Part shown: in pieces, positions 26,508 through 37,977 of the stretch
How the letters are laid out: each line of letters begins with the position of its first letter
How positions within the stretch are numbered: position 1 is the first letter of the stretch
Source of the DNA: Mycobacterium sp. OTB74
GTDB lineage: Bacteria > Actinomycetota > Actinomycetes > Mycobacteriales > Mycobacteriaceae
Assembly: GCF_029892685.1 (NCBI RefSeq)
Contig: NZ_JARXVD010000001.1
Span: 496,001 to 560,000, forward strand
Reading direction: 5' to 3'
DNA length: 64,000 nt
The notes under the pieces: model-generated
Seen by the model: the letters and a program-made list of their open reading frames with translations, nothing else
What the model was told of the DNA's origin: nothing
Databases searched by the model: none
Program-made: the position numbers and the translations under genes

Positions 26508-26753
26508 ATGACCATGGTGGTAGCCACATTGCACGCACGTCTTTTCGCGGTCGGCGCGCTGTGCGCGGTGGCATTGACGAGTGGAGCTCCAGCGGCGTTG
26601 GCGGACAACACGATCGTGTGCGAACCGGGGCAGATTGTCATTGACGGTCAGTGCTCCTCTCCGCCCCAGCAGGGCAGCGGACATTCGGCCGATACGGGTG
26701 GTAGCGGTGCTGGGGCGGGTGGCCAAAGCGGTGGCGCCGGCCACGGGCACTGA
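26508..26753 (+). CDS. Small secreted Gly/Ser-rich protein
   Basis: The product has 81 residues. A Sec signal peptide (hydrophobic FAVGALCAVALTSGAPAALA) is followed by mature DNTIVCEPGQIVIDGQCSS and a low-complexity Gly/Ser/His tail ending GAGHGH. The two cysteines in C-x2-G-x6-G-x-C spacing could form one disulphide. A similar C...DGxC element follows the signal peptide in the secreted protein at 33061-33372. The ATG at 26514 has better spacing to CAGG than the ATG at 26508. No family is recognised. Confidence 0.65.
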   Translation: MTMVVATLHARLFAVGALCAVALTSGAPAALADNTIVCEPGQIVIDGQCSSPPQQGSGHSADTGGSGAGAGGQSGGAGHGH

Positions 26754-26813
26754 ACGAGTGCATCTTTCAGCGAACTCCCAGTCGCCTTCGGGCGCTGATC
26801 GGGCAATCCCGGT

Positions 26814-27008
26814 TCAGTCGAAGTTTGACCCCCGGTTACCGACATAGGCACTCAGCGTTGCGTCGTCGGAGCGCAGTACATCGACCTGTTCACCGCCGTC
26901 GCACTGGAACAGTCCGATGGTCACGTCGTGCCCGCGGCGCCCGATGACCCGCCACAAGCCGCCCGCTAGCTCCCAGCGTCGCAGGACTTCGATCGGATCG
27001 TCGGCCAC
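26814..27008 (-). CDS. Conserved small actinobacterial protein
   Basis: The product has 64 residues, starting (as GTG) MADDPIEVLRRWELAGGLWRV, followed by an antiparallel-strand-like region VTIGLFQCDGGEQVDVLRSDDATLSAYV. I recall very similar short proteins (DDPIEVLRRWE...GGTWRV...L.RCDGGEE.DRL) as conserved hypotheticals across actinobacteria; function unknown. Third positions are GC-rich. The bases between its start and the adhC stop side (27009-27136) show nothing else. Confidence 0.7.
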   Translation of the reverse strand: MADDPIEVLRRWELAGGLWRVIGRRGHDVTIGLFQCDGGEQVDVLRSDDATLSAYVGNRGSNFD

Positions 27009-27136
27009 ACAACGATTGTTCCGGATGTTGGTGGGGTGCTTGATGCCGTGCGGTAACGCAATTGGCGGCCGTCAGGTCAGCACCGGAAAGCCCGGGCCGA
27101 CCCGACGGCCGCCAATATTGTTGAACGCCAGTCGAA

Positions 27137-28186
27137 TCAGATGGTCGAGGCGTCGATCACAAACCGGTACCGCACATCACTGGCGACCACCCGCTCATAC
27201 GCCTCATTGACGTAGGAGGCTTCGATGACCTCGATCTCCGGGGTCACGTCATGCTCGGCGCAGAAGTCCAGCATCTCCTGGGTCTCCGGGATGCCGCCGA
27301 TCATGGAGCCCGAGATGCTGCGGCGCCCGCCGGCCAACGGGAAGGCCGGAACCTCGAGCGGGTGCTCGGGGATGCCCAGCTCGACCAGGGTGCCGTCGAC
27401 CTTCAGCAGTCCCAGATAGGCGCCCATCGGGAGGTTGGCTGAGACGGTGTTGAGGATCAGGTCGAACTTGCCCGCGAGCTTGGTGAAGGTGTCCCGGTCG
27501 GAGGTGGCGTAGTACTCGTCTGCGCCGAGGCTCAGGCCGTCTTCCATCTTTTTCAGCGACTGGCTCAGCACCGTGACATGTGCACCCATCGCGTGGGCCA
27601 GCTTGACGCCCATGTGGCCGAGCCCGCCCAGGCCGATGATCGCGACCTGCTTGCCGGGGCCGGCGTTCCAGTGCCGCAGCGGCGAGAACAGGGTGATGCC
27701 GGCGCACAGCAGGGGAGCGGCCTTGTCCAGCGGGATGCTGTCCGGGATGCGCAGCACGTAGTTCTCGTCGACGACGATGGCGGTGCTGTAACCGCCGAAG
27801 GTCGGGGTGCCATCGCGTTCGGTGGAGTTGTAGGTGCCGTGCATGCCGAAGTCGCCGGTGCAGTACTGCTGCAGACCGGCCTGGCAGTTGTCGCATTCGC
27901 GGCAGGAGTCGATGAAGCAGCCCACGCCGACGTGGTCGCCGACCTTGTACTTGGTCACCTCCGAGCCGACCGCGGTGACCACACCGGCGATCTCATGGCC
28001 GGGTACTACGGGGTAGTTGGCGGGACCCCACTCGGACTTGACGGTGTGGATGTCGGAATGACAGATACCTGCGAACTTGATGTTGAAGGCGACGTCATGC
28101 GGACCGACCTCGCGGCGCTCGATGGTGGTCTTGGTCAGCGGGCTGGTCGCTGACGTCGCGGCGTAGGCGGAAACGGTGGTCGTCAT
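27137..28186 (-). CDS. adhC: NADP-dependent zinc alcohol dehydrogenase AdhC
   Basis: This 349-residue cinnamyl-alcohol-dehydrogenase-type enzyme matches M. tuberculosis AdhC (Rv3045). Catalytic zinc ligands lie in GICHSDIHT and GHEIAG; the structural zinc set is [15 protein letters not shown]; the Rossmann motif is [17 protein letters not shown]. It interconverts aldehydes and alcohols with NADP(H); a role in detoxifying lipid-derived aldehydes is plausible. The ATG at 28186 begins [18 protein letters not shown] 17-bp inverted repeat about 60 bp upstream may be its operator. Confidence 0.95.
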   Translation of the reverse strand: MTTTVSAYAATSATSPLTKTTIERREVGPHDVAFNIKFAGICHSDIHTVKSEWGPANYPVVPGHEIAGVVTAVGSEVTKYKVGDHVGVGCFIDSCRECDNCQAGLQQYCTGDFGMHGTYNSTERDGTPTFGGYSTAIVVDENYVLRIPDSIPLDKAAPLLCAGITLFSPLRHWNAGPGKQVAIIGLGGLGHMGVKLAHAMGAHVTVLSQSLKKMEDGLSLGADEYYATSDRDTFTKLAGKFDLILNTVSANLPMGAYLGLLKVDGTLVELGIPEHPLEVPAFPLAGGRRSISGSMIGGIPETQEMLDFCAEHDVTPEIEVIEASYVNEAYERVVASDVRYRFVIDASTI

Positions 28187-28247
28187 AGCTTTGGTGTCCT
28201 CTTGGTTCTCTTCTTGCGTGGAGAATTGCGCGTTCGCTCGCCAAAAA

Positions 28248-28264
28248 CATTAGCGAAGTTAATG
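28248..28264 (-). promoter_or_regulatory. Inverted repeat upstream of adhC
   Basis: CATTA (28248-28252) and TAATG (28260-28264) form an inverted repeat with a 7-base centre, in an AT-rich patch about 60 bp ahead of the adhC ATG. It is a plausible operator for a redox- or aldehyde-responsive regulator, but no regulator gene is adjacent. The remainder of 28187-28362 shows nothing else. Confidence 0.35.
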
Positions 28265-28362
28265 AACTGGGCGCGACGTTGCCCGTGAACAATCAACAGC
28301 GAATCGGCCCGAACTAGTCCCGGGTTCCGTTGTGACTGGCTGTGAAGTGGCTCCGATTCAGC

Positions 28363-28638
28363 TCACAGGCCGGCAGCACGGAAACCGGCGTTGAAGCTGA
28401 CCCGCTGGTAGCTGGCCACCCCGGCTGCAACGTACGGATCGCTCGCGGTCAGCGCGTCGGCCTCCGCAACGGACATGTCCGAGGCGATGAGCACCGCGCC
28501 GCCCTGCGATTCCAACCGGCCGGCCAGCAGAATCCGGCCTTTGTCGACCAGGTTGCCGAGCCATTCCAGATGCGCGGGACGCGCTTGGTCGACGACCTCG
28601 AGAGGCTGGGTGTAGGTGATATTCAGGACGTGAAACAC
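28363..28638 (-). CDS. YciI family protein
   Basis: This is a ferredoxin-like alpha/beta protein of about 91 residues from the GTG at 28638: FHVLNITYTQPLEVVDQARPA, HLEWLGNLVDKGRILLAGRL, GGAVLIASDMSVAEADALTASDPYVAAGVA. The conserved pattern H-x-x-W/F...G...AGR...G...DPY is that of the YciI/YCII family, small putative enzymes of unclear function. A longer frame with a TTG start at 28674 would overlap fecB. It follows fecB by 11 bp and is probably co-transcribed with it. Confidence 0.8.
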   Translation of the reverse strand: MFHVLNITYTQPLEVVDQARPAHLEWLGNLVDKGRILLAGRLESQGGAVLIASDMSVAEADALTASDPYVAAGVASYQRVSFNAGFRAAGL

Positions 28639-28649
28639 GAGTGTTGAGA

Positions 28650-29777
28650 CTAGTTGATCGGCGCGTTCAGCCAATGCAGGTCATCGAGCATGCCGCGGGC
28701 CGCGACGATGCCCTGGCCGCTCTGCCACACCTCGTTGTTCACCACGAACACCCGGTTGTCCCGGGTGGCGGCCAGCTTCTTCCAGGCCGGGCTGTCCAGC
28801 AGTGCCTCGCCCCGATCCTTGGCGGCGGGCGAGTCGAACGACATGTAGACGATGTCGCCGTCAGCAGTTGAAAAATCGGTGCCGGGACCCACCTTCGAGA
28901 TGTCGATCTCGTGATAGGGCTTGTCGGTAAACCGTTGGGGCGCAGGGCGATCCGCCTTTAGCGCGGCCAGTACACTGCCGGTGAAGTTGTTCACACCCCA
29001 GACCCGCATGGTGCTGTCGGTCAGCTGGACCACTGACACCTGGAAATGGTTCGCGTCGTTCTGGGCGCTGACTTTGGTGGCGTCAGCGTTGAACCCGTCG
29101 ATCAGGGCGCCGGCCGCCCCGTTGCGGCCGGTGGCCGCGCCCACAGTCCGCAGGTTGTCCTGCCACTGCGCTCCGGCAGGCCCGGTGAACACCGTCGGCG
29201 CGATCGCCGACAACGCGCCGAAGGCGTCGGGTGTCAGTGCCGCAGAACCGAGGATCAGATCCGGGTTGGTGGCCTTGATGGCCGCGGTGTCAGGAGTTTC
29301 GCGCGAGCCGACGACCGGCACATTGTGCACGACGGTGCCCAGATAGGAAGGCTGAGCCGCGGCGCCCTTGGGTACGGCCGCGGCGACGACGCGCGACTGC
29401 AGTCCGAGTGCACACAGCGTGTCCAGGGCATCGGCGGAGAGCGCGACAATCCGCTGCGGGTCGGCCTTCACTTCGGTGGTCCCGGCGGTATGGTGCACCT
29501 CCCGGGTGGTCGGACCGCCAGCGGCTGAGCCGCTAATCAGGTCGGGGTCGAGCGCCGCCGGGTCCGGAGCACACGAGTCATCGGGCCGGCGCTGATTACC
29601 GAGGACGCCCGCAGTGGCGATCTGGGTGATGCTGGTGATCGGTGCCGCGCCCTTGGAGGACGCACTGTCGGGGTCGCCCGAGCAACCGGTGAGCACCGTT
29701 ACGGCGACTGCGGCCATGACCGCGGCGCCCGACGCGACAAGCCGGATGCGAGGGGTGCGAGAGGGCGGAAACTGCAC
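28650..29777 (-). CDS. fecB: FecB-like iron-siderophore-binding lipoprotein
   Basis: This substrate-binding lipoprotein has about 375 residues. A signal peptide ends with lipobox VLTGC, so the mature protein is lipid-anchored. Domain features are PQRIVALSADALDTLCALGLQSRVVAAA, PDTAAIKATNPDLILGS and the long helix between two lobes (type III periplasmic-binding fold). It matches M. tuberculosis FecB (Rv3044, 359 residues), reported to bind siderophore and to affect envelope integrity. The GTG at 29777 is chosen because it places the hydrophobic segment properly; the open frame extends to 29858. Confidence 0.92.
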   Translation of the reverse strand: MQFPPSRTPRIRLVASGAAVMAAVAVTVLTGCSGDPDSASSKGAAPITSITQIATAGVLGNQRRPDDSCAPDPAALDPDLISGSAAGGPTTREVHHTAGTTEVKADPQRIVALSADALDTLCALGLQSRVVAAAVPKGAAAQPSYLGTVVHNVPVVGSRETPDTAAIKATNPDLILGSAALTPDAFGALSAIAPTVFTGPAGAQWQDNLRTVGAATGRNGAAGALIDGFNADATKVSAQNDANHFQVSVVQLTDSTMRVWGVNNFTGSVLAALKADRPAPQRFTDKPYHEIDISKVGPGTDFSTADGDIVYMSFDSPAAKDRGEALLDSPAWKKLAATRDNRVFVVNNEVWQSGQGIVAARGMLDDLHWLNAPIN

Positions 29778-29908
29778 GTCGCCGACGGTAACATTCGCGG
29801 CCCGTGGATAGCTCGAGGCGCCGTGGCGGCCGTCGGTTATTCCGGTGAACCCCACCAATTACGACAGTTTGTAGGACCCTCGCCGCGTCGCGTGCCGATG
29901 GAGGATAA

Positions 29909-32980
<3,072 letters not shown>

Positions 32981-33060
32981 TCGGCGACGGGGTCGACCGC
33001 GCGATACCACGGGTTACAGTGGTACGAGAGAGGTTTGCTGACGATCTGGGAGATGGTGAC

Positions 33061-33372
33061 GTGAAGCGTGCGGTTCTGATCGGTGGTTCTGCGGTCGCAT
33101 TGGTCATGGGTCCGCTATCGGTTGTGTCGTTGTCCGCCGCTGCCCCGGCATTTGCCTGCCCTTACGGCACAGTGGCCAGCCATTTCGACGGTGTGTGCGT
33201 GAGCGGACAGTCAAGCAATGGGCCGCAGTCTGTAAACCCGCAAACCAGTGCGGGTCACGGTGCTCAGATCACCCAGATGCCCGGTGCCGGGGGAATGCAG
33301 TCGGTGAACGGCATTCCGTGCACCCCGCAGCACATGGGCACCTGCATCGGGATGATCCAGAGCAACCAGTAG
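33061..33372 (+). CDS. Small secreted protein
   Basis: The product has 103 residues. The signal peptide begins with basic MKRA and ends near AAAPAFA. Mature CPYGTVASHFDGVCVSGQ carries two cysteines, and a second pair occurs in GIPCTPQHMGTC near the C-terminus. It is rich in Gln, Asn, Ser and Gly, consistent with a secreted cell-wall protein. I recognise no family. The GTG at 33061 follows GGGAG at good spacing; the upstream in-frame GTG at 33019 would add a charged leader before the signal. It is convergent with the MocR gene, with stops abutting at 33372/33373. Confidence 0.75.
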   Translation: MKRAVLIGGSAVALVMGPLSVVSLSAAAPAFACPYGTVASHFDGVCVSGQSSNGPQSVNPQTSAGHGAQITQMPGAGGMQSVNGIPCTPQHMGTCIGMIQSNQ

Positions 33373-34815
33373 CTACACCACCAGAGCACGGGCCTCGGGC
33401 GCGCCGACGCCGGTGACACTGCGCCAAGCCTGAGCCAGCACCTCTATCGATTCGTGGAGACGGTCCTCGGGCTGGGTGTAGGGCACCCGGATGAATCGCT
33501 CGAGGGTGCCGTCGACCCCGAACCGCGGTCCGGCCGGAATCACCAGCCCCAGCCGGGAGGCGGCGGCCGATAGCGCCGAACTCATCGGCACGGGCAACCG
33601 CATCCACAGCGACATGCCGCCCAGCCCGGGCCCGGCAGTCCAGTCCGGAAGCTGTTCCTGCAGAAGCGATTTGACCAGACTGCGACGCGCCAGCAACAGC
33701 TCGCGGCGCTCCGGAAGCAGTTCGTCGGCCCGGGATAGCAGGTACGCCGAGGCCAGTTGATCGATGATGGCAGTGCCCATGTCGACGGAGGGTCGTACCG
33801 CCGCGATGGAGGCCAGTGTGGACCGCTCGGCCCTGATCCAGCCGACGCGCAACCCACCCCAGAACGACTTCGACACCGAGCCGACGGTGATCACCAGGTC
33901 TTTACGGCTCCGCAGGTAAGCCGCCAGCGGCGGCGGTAGCGGCTGGTCGAGCCAGAGGTCGCACATGGTCTCGTCGATGACGGTCCGGGTCCGCGTCTCG
34001 GTGATGACCTGTGCCAACCGTTCGCGTCCGGCCGCCGGCAGGCTCAGGCCGGTCGGGTTGTGGTTGTCGACGATGAGGTAGGCCAGCGACGGTGCCAGTT
34101 GGCGAAGTGCTGACTGCGCGGCGTCCAGTTCCCAGCCGTCCTCGGTCATACCCACCGGAACCAGGCGCGCCCCAGCGGCCGCGATCGCGGCGATGGCGCC
34201 GTGATACGTCGGTTGTTCGGTGAGCACCCGGTCGCCCGGCTGGGTGTAGGTGGCCAGGATCAGGCCGATCCCGTGCAGTGCCCCGCTGGTTACCATGATC
34301 TCGTCGGGTTCGGTGGGAAGCCCTCTGGCGCAATATCTTTCGGCAATGGCCTGACGAAGTTCGAGGACGCCGGTCAACTCGATGCCGATCTCGTGCAGGT
34401 GCGGTGCAACCTGCCGCGCGGCGTGGGTGAATGCCTCCATCGTCGCGGCCGCCGGTGCGGACAGCGCCGCCTCGGCCAGGCTCAGCGGCGCGGAAACCGG
34501 GTGATCGTGGGCGTGCTCGTTCAGCGGAAGGGACGTGGTGCTGCGGGCCCCGCGGCGGGCCTGCAGGTAGCCGTCGTCGCGTAGTTGGGTGTAGGCGGCG
34601 GTGACGGTGGTTCGCGACACCCGCAGGGCGTCGGCCAGGGCGCGTTCGCTGGGCAGCTGAGCGCCGACCGGGACCCGGCCGTCGACCACCAGCAGCCGCA
34701 GTCCGCTGGCCAGGCCGAGATAGGCGGGCCCACTGCTGTTGGCGGTACGCCACTGGCCCAGTTCGCGGGCCAGTAGGTCCACATTGAGCTTTCGGTCACT
34801 GATGTCCTCGGACAT
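33373..34815 (-). CDS. MocR-type regulator (GntR DNA-binding plus aminotransferase fold)
   Basis: The product has 480 residues. Residues about 30-95 form a GntR winged helix (LPSERALADALRVSRTTVTAAYTQL). Residues about 110-470 form a fold-type-I aminotransferase domain with the PLP lysine in SVSKSFWGGLRVGW and the NHNPTG motif. MocR regulators sense PLP, amino acids or derived amines rather than acting as transaminases. It is divergent from a YczE-type membrane protein, a pairing known for a MocR subgroup, so it likely controls that gene and itself through the inverted repeat at 34821-34838. The ATG at 34815 is chosen over 34857, which would read through the operator. Confidence 0.9.
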   Translation of the reverse strand: MSEDISDRKLNVDLLARELGQWRTANSSGPAYLGLASGLRLLVVDGRVPVGAQLPSERALADALRVSRTTVTAAYTQLRDDGYLQARRGARSTTSLPLNEHAHDHPVSAPLSLAEAALSAPAAATMEAFTHAARQVAPHLHEIGIELTGVLELRQAIAERYCARGLPTEPDEIMVTSGALHGIGLILATYTQPGDRVLTEQPTYHGAIAAIAAAGARLVPVGMTEDGWELDAAQSALRQLAPSLAYLIVDNHNPTGLSLPAAGRERLAQVITETRTRTVIDETMCDLWLDQPLPPPLAAYLRSRKDLVITVGSVSKSFWGGLRVGWIRAERSTLASIAAVRPSVDMGTAIIDQLASAYLLSRADELLPERRELLLARRSLVKSLLQEQLPDWTAGPGLGGMSLWMRLPVPMSSALSAAASRLGLVIPAGPRFGVDGTLERFIRVPYTQPEDRLHESIEVLAQAWRSVTGVGAPEARALVV

Positions 34816-34820
34816 AGATG

Positions 34821-34838
34821 CCAGTTTGGTCGAACTGG
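34821..34838. promoter_or_regulatory. Inverted repeat between the MocR and YczE genes
   Basis: CCAGTT (34821-34826) and AACTGG (34833-34838) are perfect inverted arms around TGGTCG, lying in the 62-bp gap between divergent starts. A direct repeat GGATATGGATAT follows at 34837-34848. It is a likely MocR operator overlapping both promoters. Confidence 0.5.
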
Positions 34839-34877
34839 ATATGGATATACAAGCCACTTGGCCGCTTTAATCGCTCC

Positions 34878-35627
34878 ATGTTGAGAAACTGGACCTCGAA
34901 ATTGGCCCAGCTCGGAGTCACCCCGGGCCGCAGCGTGGCATTACTGGTCGGGCTGAGCGGGTACGGACTGTCGATGGCCTTGATGGTGCGTGTCGGGCTC
35001 GGCCTCGATCCGTGGGACGTCTTCCACCAGGGGCTGGCCGGTCGTACCGGTCTGACCATCGGAACCGTGTCGGCCATCGTCGGCGCGGTCGTGCTACTGG
35101 GCTGGATCCCGCTGCGCAACCGACCCGGCGTCGGCACCGTCGCCAATGTCATCGTCATCGCGGTCACCGTTGATGCGGGTCTGGCGGTGCTGCCGCATCC
35201 CGGGTCGCTGCCGGTGCGGGCGGCGATGATGGTCGGTGCGGTGGTGCTCAATGCGCTGAGCACCGTGCTGTACATCGGGGCCGGCATGGGGCCGGGTCCG
35301 CGGGACGGTTTGATGACCGGTCTGGTGGCTCGTACCGGATGGTCGGTCCGCCTGGTGCGCACCGGCATCGAGACCACGGTGCTGTCGGTCGGCTGGCTGT
35401 TGGGTGGCACCGTCGGAGTCGGAACCGTGGTGTACGCCATGGGGATCGGGCCGCTGGTGCAACTGATGTTGCGCTGCACTCCCCGCCGTTGGTTGGCGGC
35501 CAGCGGGTGGGCACAGGTGGTGGGCGACCGGGTGGGCGGACCGGCCGTGACTACGATGAGCGAGTGCCCGGCGCCCCCCGCGATTCCCCCGCAGAACACG
35601 ACGTTGAGCCCGACCCCGACCTGCTGA
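34878..35627 (+). CDS. YczE/YitT-type integral membrane protein
   Basis: The product has 249 residues with about five or six membrane helices in residues 15-215. The conserved signature of this family is GLGLDPWDVFHQGLA, followed by TIGTVSAIVGAVVLL, and a mirrored second half GAGMGPGPRDGLMTGL. Transport function is presumed but no substrate is established. It is divergently paired with the MocR regulator. The hydrophilic C-terminal tail overlaps the following ABC gene by 64 bp, so the true end may be of low functional weight. Confidence 0.85.
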   Translation: MLRNWTSKLAQLGVTPGRSVALLVGLSGYGLSMALMVRVGLGLDPWDVFHQGLAGRTGLTIGTVSAIVGAVVLLGWIPLRNRPGVGTVANVIVIAVTVDAGLAVLPHPGSLPVRAAMMVGAVVLNALSTVLYIGAGMGPGPRDGLMTGLVARTGWSVRLVRTGIETTVLSVGWLLGGTVGVGTVVYAMGIGPLVQLMLRCTPRRWLAASGWAQVVGDRVGGPAVTTMSECPAPPAIPPQNTTLSPTPTC

Positions 35628-36427
35628 TCGATTTCAAGCGGGTCACTTTGCGCCGCGGTGGCGCCACCCTGGTCGGCCCGGTCAGTTGGTCGGTTGAACT
35701 TGACGAACGCTGGGTGGTGATCGGACCCAACGGAGCCGGCAAGACTTCACTTTTGCGGATAGCCGCGGCCGTGGAGCACCCCTCGTCGGGCAAGGCATTC
35801 GTGTTGTCCGAACGGCTGGGCCGCACCGACATGTCCGAGTTGCGGTCCCGCATCGGGTTGAGCAGTTCGGCTCTGTCCCAACGGATTCCAGAGGACGAGC
35901 TGGTCCGGGATCTGGTGGTTTCGGCTGGGTACGCGGTGCTGGGCAGGTGGCGCGAAAAGTACGACGACGTCGACTACCACCAGGCCGTCGACACTCTGGA
36001 GAGCATCGGTGCCGAGCACCTGGCCGACCGGGTCTACGGCACCCTGTCCGAGGGGGAGCGCAAGCGGGTGCTGATCGCGCGGTCACTGATGACCGACCCC
36101 GAATTGCTGTTGCTCGACGAACCGGCGGCCGGACTGGATCTCGGCGGCCGCGAGGAGTTGGTGGCGCGGTTGGCCGACCTGGCCGCCGATCCGGATGCGC
36201 CGGCGACGGTGCTGGTCACCCACCACGTCGAAGAGATCCCGGAGGGCTTTACCCACTGCCTGCTGCTCTCCGAAGGGCAGGTGGTGGCTTCCGGTCTGCT
36301 GTCCGACGTGTTAACTGCAGAGAACTTGTCGACGGCATTCGGCCAGTCGATAGCGCTGGACCACCTCGAAGGGCGCTACTTCGCCCGTCGGACTCGAAGC
36401 CGCGCGGCGCATAGGAGGCGAATATGA
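35564..36427 (+). CDS. ABC transporter ATP-binding protein (Rv3041c-like)
   Basis: The product has 287 residues, the length I recall for M. tuberculosis Rv3041c. Walker A is GPNGAGKTS (about residue 50), the Q-loop region is SSSALSQRI, the signature is LSEGERKRVLIARSL, Walker B is ELLLLDEPAAGLDL, and the H-loop is VTHHVEEI. No permease lies alongside, so partners must be elsewhere, or it may be a soluble regulatory ATPase like ModF/YlmA-type proteins. The GTG at 35564 lies inside the end of the YczE gene; its stop overlaps the NUDIX ATG by 4 bp. Confidence 0.92.
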   Translation: MPGAPRDSPAEHDVEPDPDLLIDFKRVTLRRGGATLVGPVSWSVELDERWVVIGPNGAGKTSLLRIAAAVEHPSSGKAFVLSERLGRTDMSELRSRIGLSSSALSQRIPEDELVRDLVVSAGYAVLGRWREKYDDVDYHQAVDTLESIGAEHLADRVYGTLSEGERKRVLIARSLMTDPELLLLDEPAAGLDLGGREELVARLADLAADPDAPATVLVTHHVEEIPEGFTHCLLLSEGQVVASGLLSDVLTAENLSTAFGQSIALDHLEGRYFARRTRSRAAHRRRI

Positions 36428-37281
36428 ACGAAGCAGTAGACCCGCTGCCGGCGGGGCCGGCGATTCAACCGTCGCCGGCGGGGCCGGCGATTCAACCATT
36501 GCCGCCCCGGCCGGCGGCCACTGTGATGCTGGTGCGCGACGCTGCGCAGAGCATCGAGGTGTTCCTGATGCGGCGCGTGCAGTCCATGCAATTCGTCGCC
36601 GGCGTGACGGTGTTCCCCGGTGGTGGGGTGGACGAACGTGACCGGGACGCCGATATCGCCTGGGCCGGCCCCGACCGCGACTGGTGGGCCGGGAAGTTCG
36701 GTGTCGACCCCGTGCTGGCCGGTGCGCTGGTGTGCGCGGCGGCTCGGGAGACCTTCGAGGAATCCGGCGTGCTGTTCGCCGGGCCGGCGGGTGAACCCGA
36801 GGGCATCGTGTCCGATGCATCGAAGTACCGCGACGCGCGCGCCGCGTTGGAGAGCCGCGAACTGTCCTTCGGCGAGTTCCTGGCCGGCGAGAACCTGGTG
36901 TTGCGAGCCGACCTGCTCCGACCGTGGGCCAACTGGGTGACGCCGAAAGAGGAGCGCAGCCGCCGCTACGACACCTTCTTCTTCGTCGGCGCATTGCCCG
37001 CGGGTCAGCGCGCCGATGGGGACAACACCGAAAGCGACAAGGCCGGGTGGTCGGCGCCGCAGGCTGCGCTCGACGAGTTCGAACAAGGCCAGTCGTTCCT
37101 GCTGCCGCCGACCTGGACGCAACTGGACTCCCTGAACGGCCGGACCGTCGAGGAGGTGCTGGCCGTCGACCGCAAGATCGTCGCAGTGACCCCCCGGTTG
37201 ACCGAGGACCAGGGCAACTGGGAAATCGAGTTCTTCGACAGCGACCGGTACAACGCCGCCCGAAACCACCGGGCGCCGTGA
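36424..37281 (+). CDS. NUDIX hydrolase (Rv3040c-like)
   Basis: The product has 285 residues. A Pro/Ala-rich N-terminal leader contains a tandem 9-residue repeat (PAGPAIQPS then PAGPAIQPL). The NUDIX domain begins [11 protein letters not shown]. Its helix motif is split by an insertion: GGGVDERD then, about 40 residues on, [13 protein letters not shown] (RETxEExG). Long split-NUDIX members occur among acyl-CoA diphosphatases, so a CoA-derivative substrate is possible. It overlaps the ABC gene (ATGA) and the enoyl-CoA hydratase (TGATG), placing it in the same operon. Confidence 0.88.
   Translation: MNEAVDPLPAGPAIQPSPAGPAIQPLPPRPAATVMLVRDAAQSIEVFLMRRVQSMQFVAGVTVFPGGGVDERDRDADIAWAGPDRDWWAGKFGVDPVLAGALVCAAARETFEESGVLFAGPAGEPEGIVSDASKYRDARAALESRELSFGEFLAGENLVLRADLLRPWANWVTPKEERSRRYDTFFFVGALPAGQRADGDNTESDKAGWSAPQAALDEFEQGQSFLLPPTWTQLDSLNGRTVEEVLAVDRKIVAVTPRLTEDQGNWEIEFFDSDRYNAARNHRAP
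36447..36497 (+). repeat. 27-bp tandem repeat inside the NUDIX gene
   Basis: Two identical 24-base blocks start at 36447 and 36474, spaced 27 bp apart and differing only in the third triplet position after each block. Each encodes PAGPAIQP. This is an in-frame duplication and a likely site of length variation between strains. Confidence 0.9.
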
Positions 37282-37931
37282 TGAACATCGGGGAGTTCGT
37301 CCAGGTACACGTCACCGACGGGGTCGGCACGCTGCTGCTGGCGCGGCCACCGCGCAACGCCCTGACCCGGCAGATGTGCCGGGAGATCGTCGCTGCCGCC
37401 GATGAGCTGAGCAGACGCGACGACGTCGCGGCGATCATCCTGTACGGCGGTCACGAGGTGTTCAGCACCGGTGACGACGACCGAGAGACCCGCACCTTGG
37501 ACGCCGCCGAGGCGCGCGTGGCCGGGGCCGTCTGCCGCGCCGCGGTCGACGCGGTGGCCGCCATCGGGCGCCCGACCGTCGCGGCCGTCACCGGCTACGC
37601 GCTGGGCAGTGGTCTGACCCTGGCATTGGCTGCCGACTGGCGGATCAGCGGTGACAACGTGAAGGTCGGCTCGACCGAGATTCTGTCCGGCCGGGCCCCG
37701 GCCGAGGGCGCCGCGGTGCGCCTGGCGGCGGCCGTCGGGAACAGCCGGGCCAAAGACCTGGTGTTCAGCGGCCGGTTCGTCGGCGCGGACGAGGCGTTGG
37801 CGCTGGGCCTGGTCGACGAACTCGTTGCTCCCGACCATGTCTACGACAAGGCCCGCGCATGGGCGGGGCGGTTCCTGGACATGCCGGCGGACGCGCTCGC
37901 CGCTGCCAAAGCGGCATTCGTCTCGCTCTGA
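37281..37931 (+). CDS. echA17: Enoyl-CoA hydratase family protein EchA17-like, C-terminally short
   Basis: The product has 216 residues. The crotonase fold is recognisable: [15 protein letters not shown], the oxyanion strand [37 protein letters not shown], and GSTEILSG...RLAAAVG. The end KAAFVSL stops about 35 residues before the usual C-terminal helices of the M. tuberculosis EchA17 protein (254 residues in memory). The classic second catalytic Glu position is not obvious, so activity may differ. It starts on the NUDIX stop (TGATG) and closes that operon 46 bp before a methyltransferase. Confidence 0.85.
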   Translation: MNIGEFVQVHVTDGVGTLLLARPPRNALTRQMCREIVAAADELSRRDDVAAIILYGGHEVFSTGDDDRETRTLDAAEARVAGAVCRAAVDAVAAIGRPTVAAVTGYALGSGLTLALAADWRISGDNVKVGSTEILSGRAPAEGAAVRLAAAVGNSRAKDLVFSGRFVGADEALALGLVDELVAPDHVYDKARAWAGRFLDMPADALAAAKAAFVSL

Positions 37932-37977
37932 ACCTCGGGTGTGAACCCCGGATGGACAGCCGGTTAGGCTGACCTGC

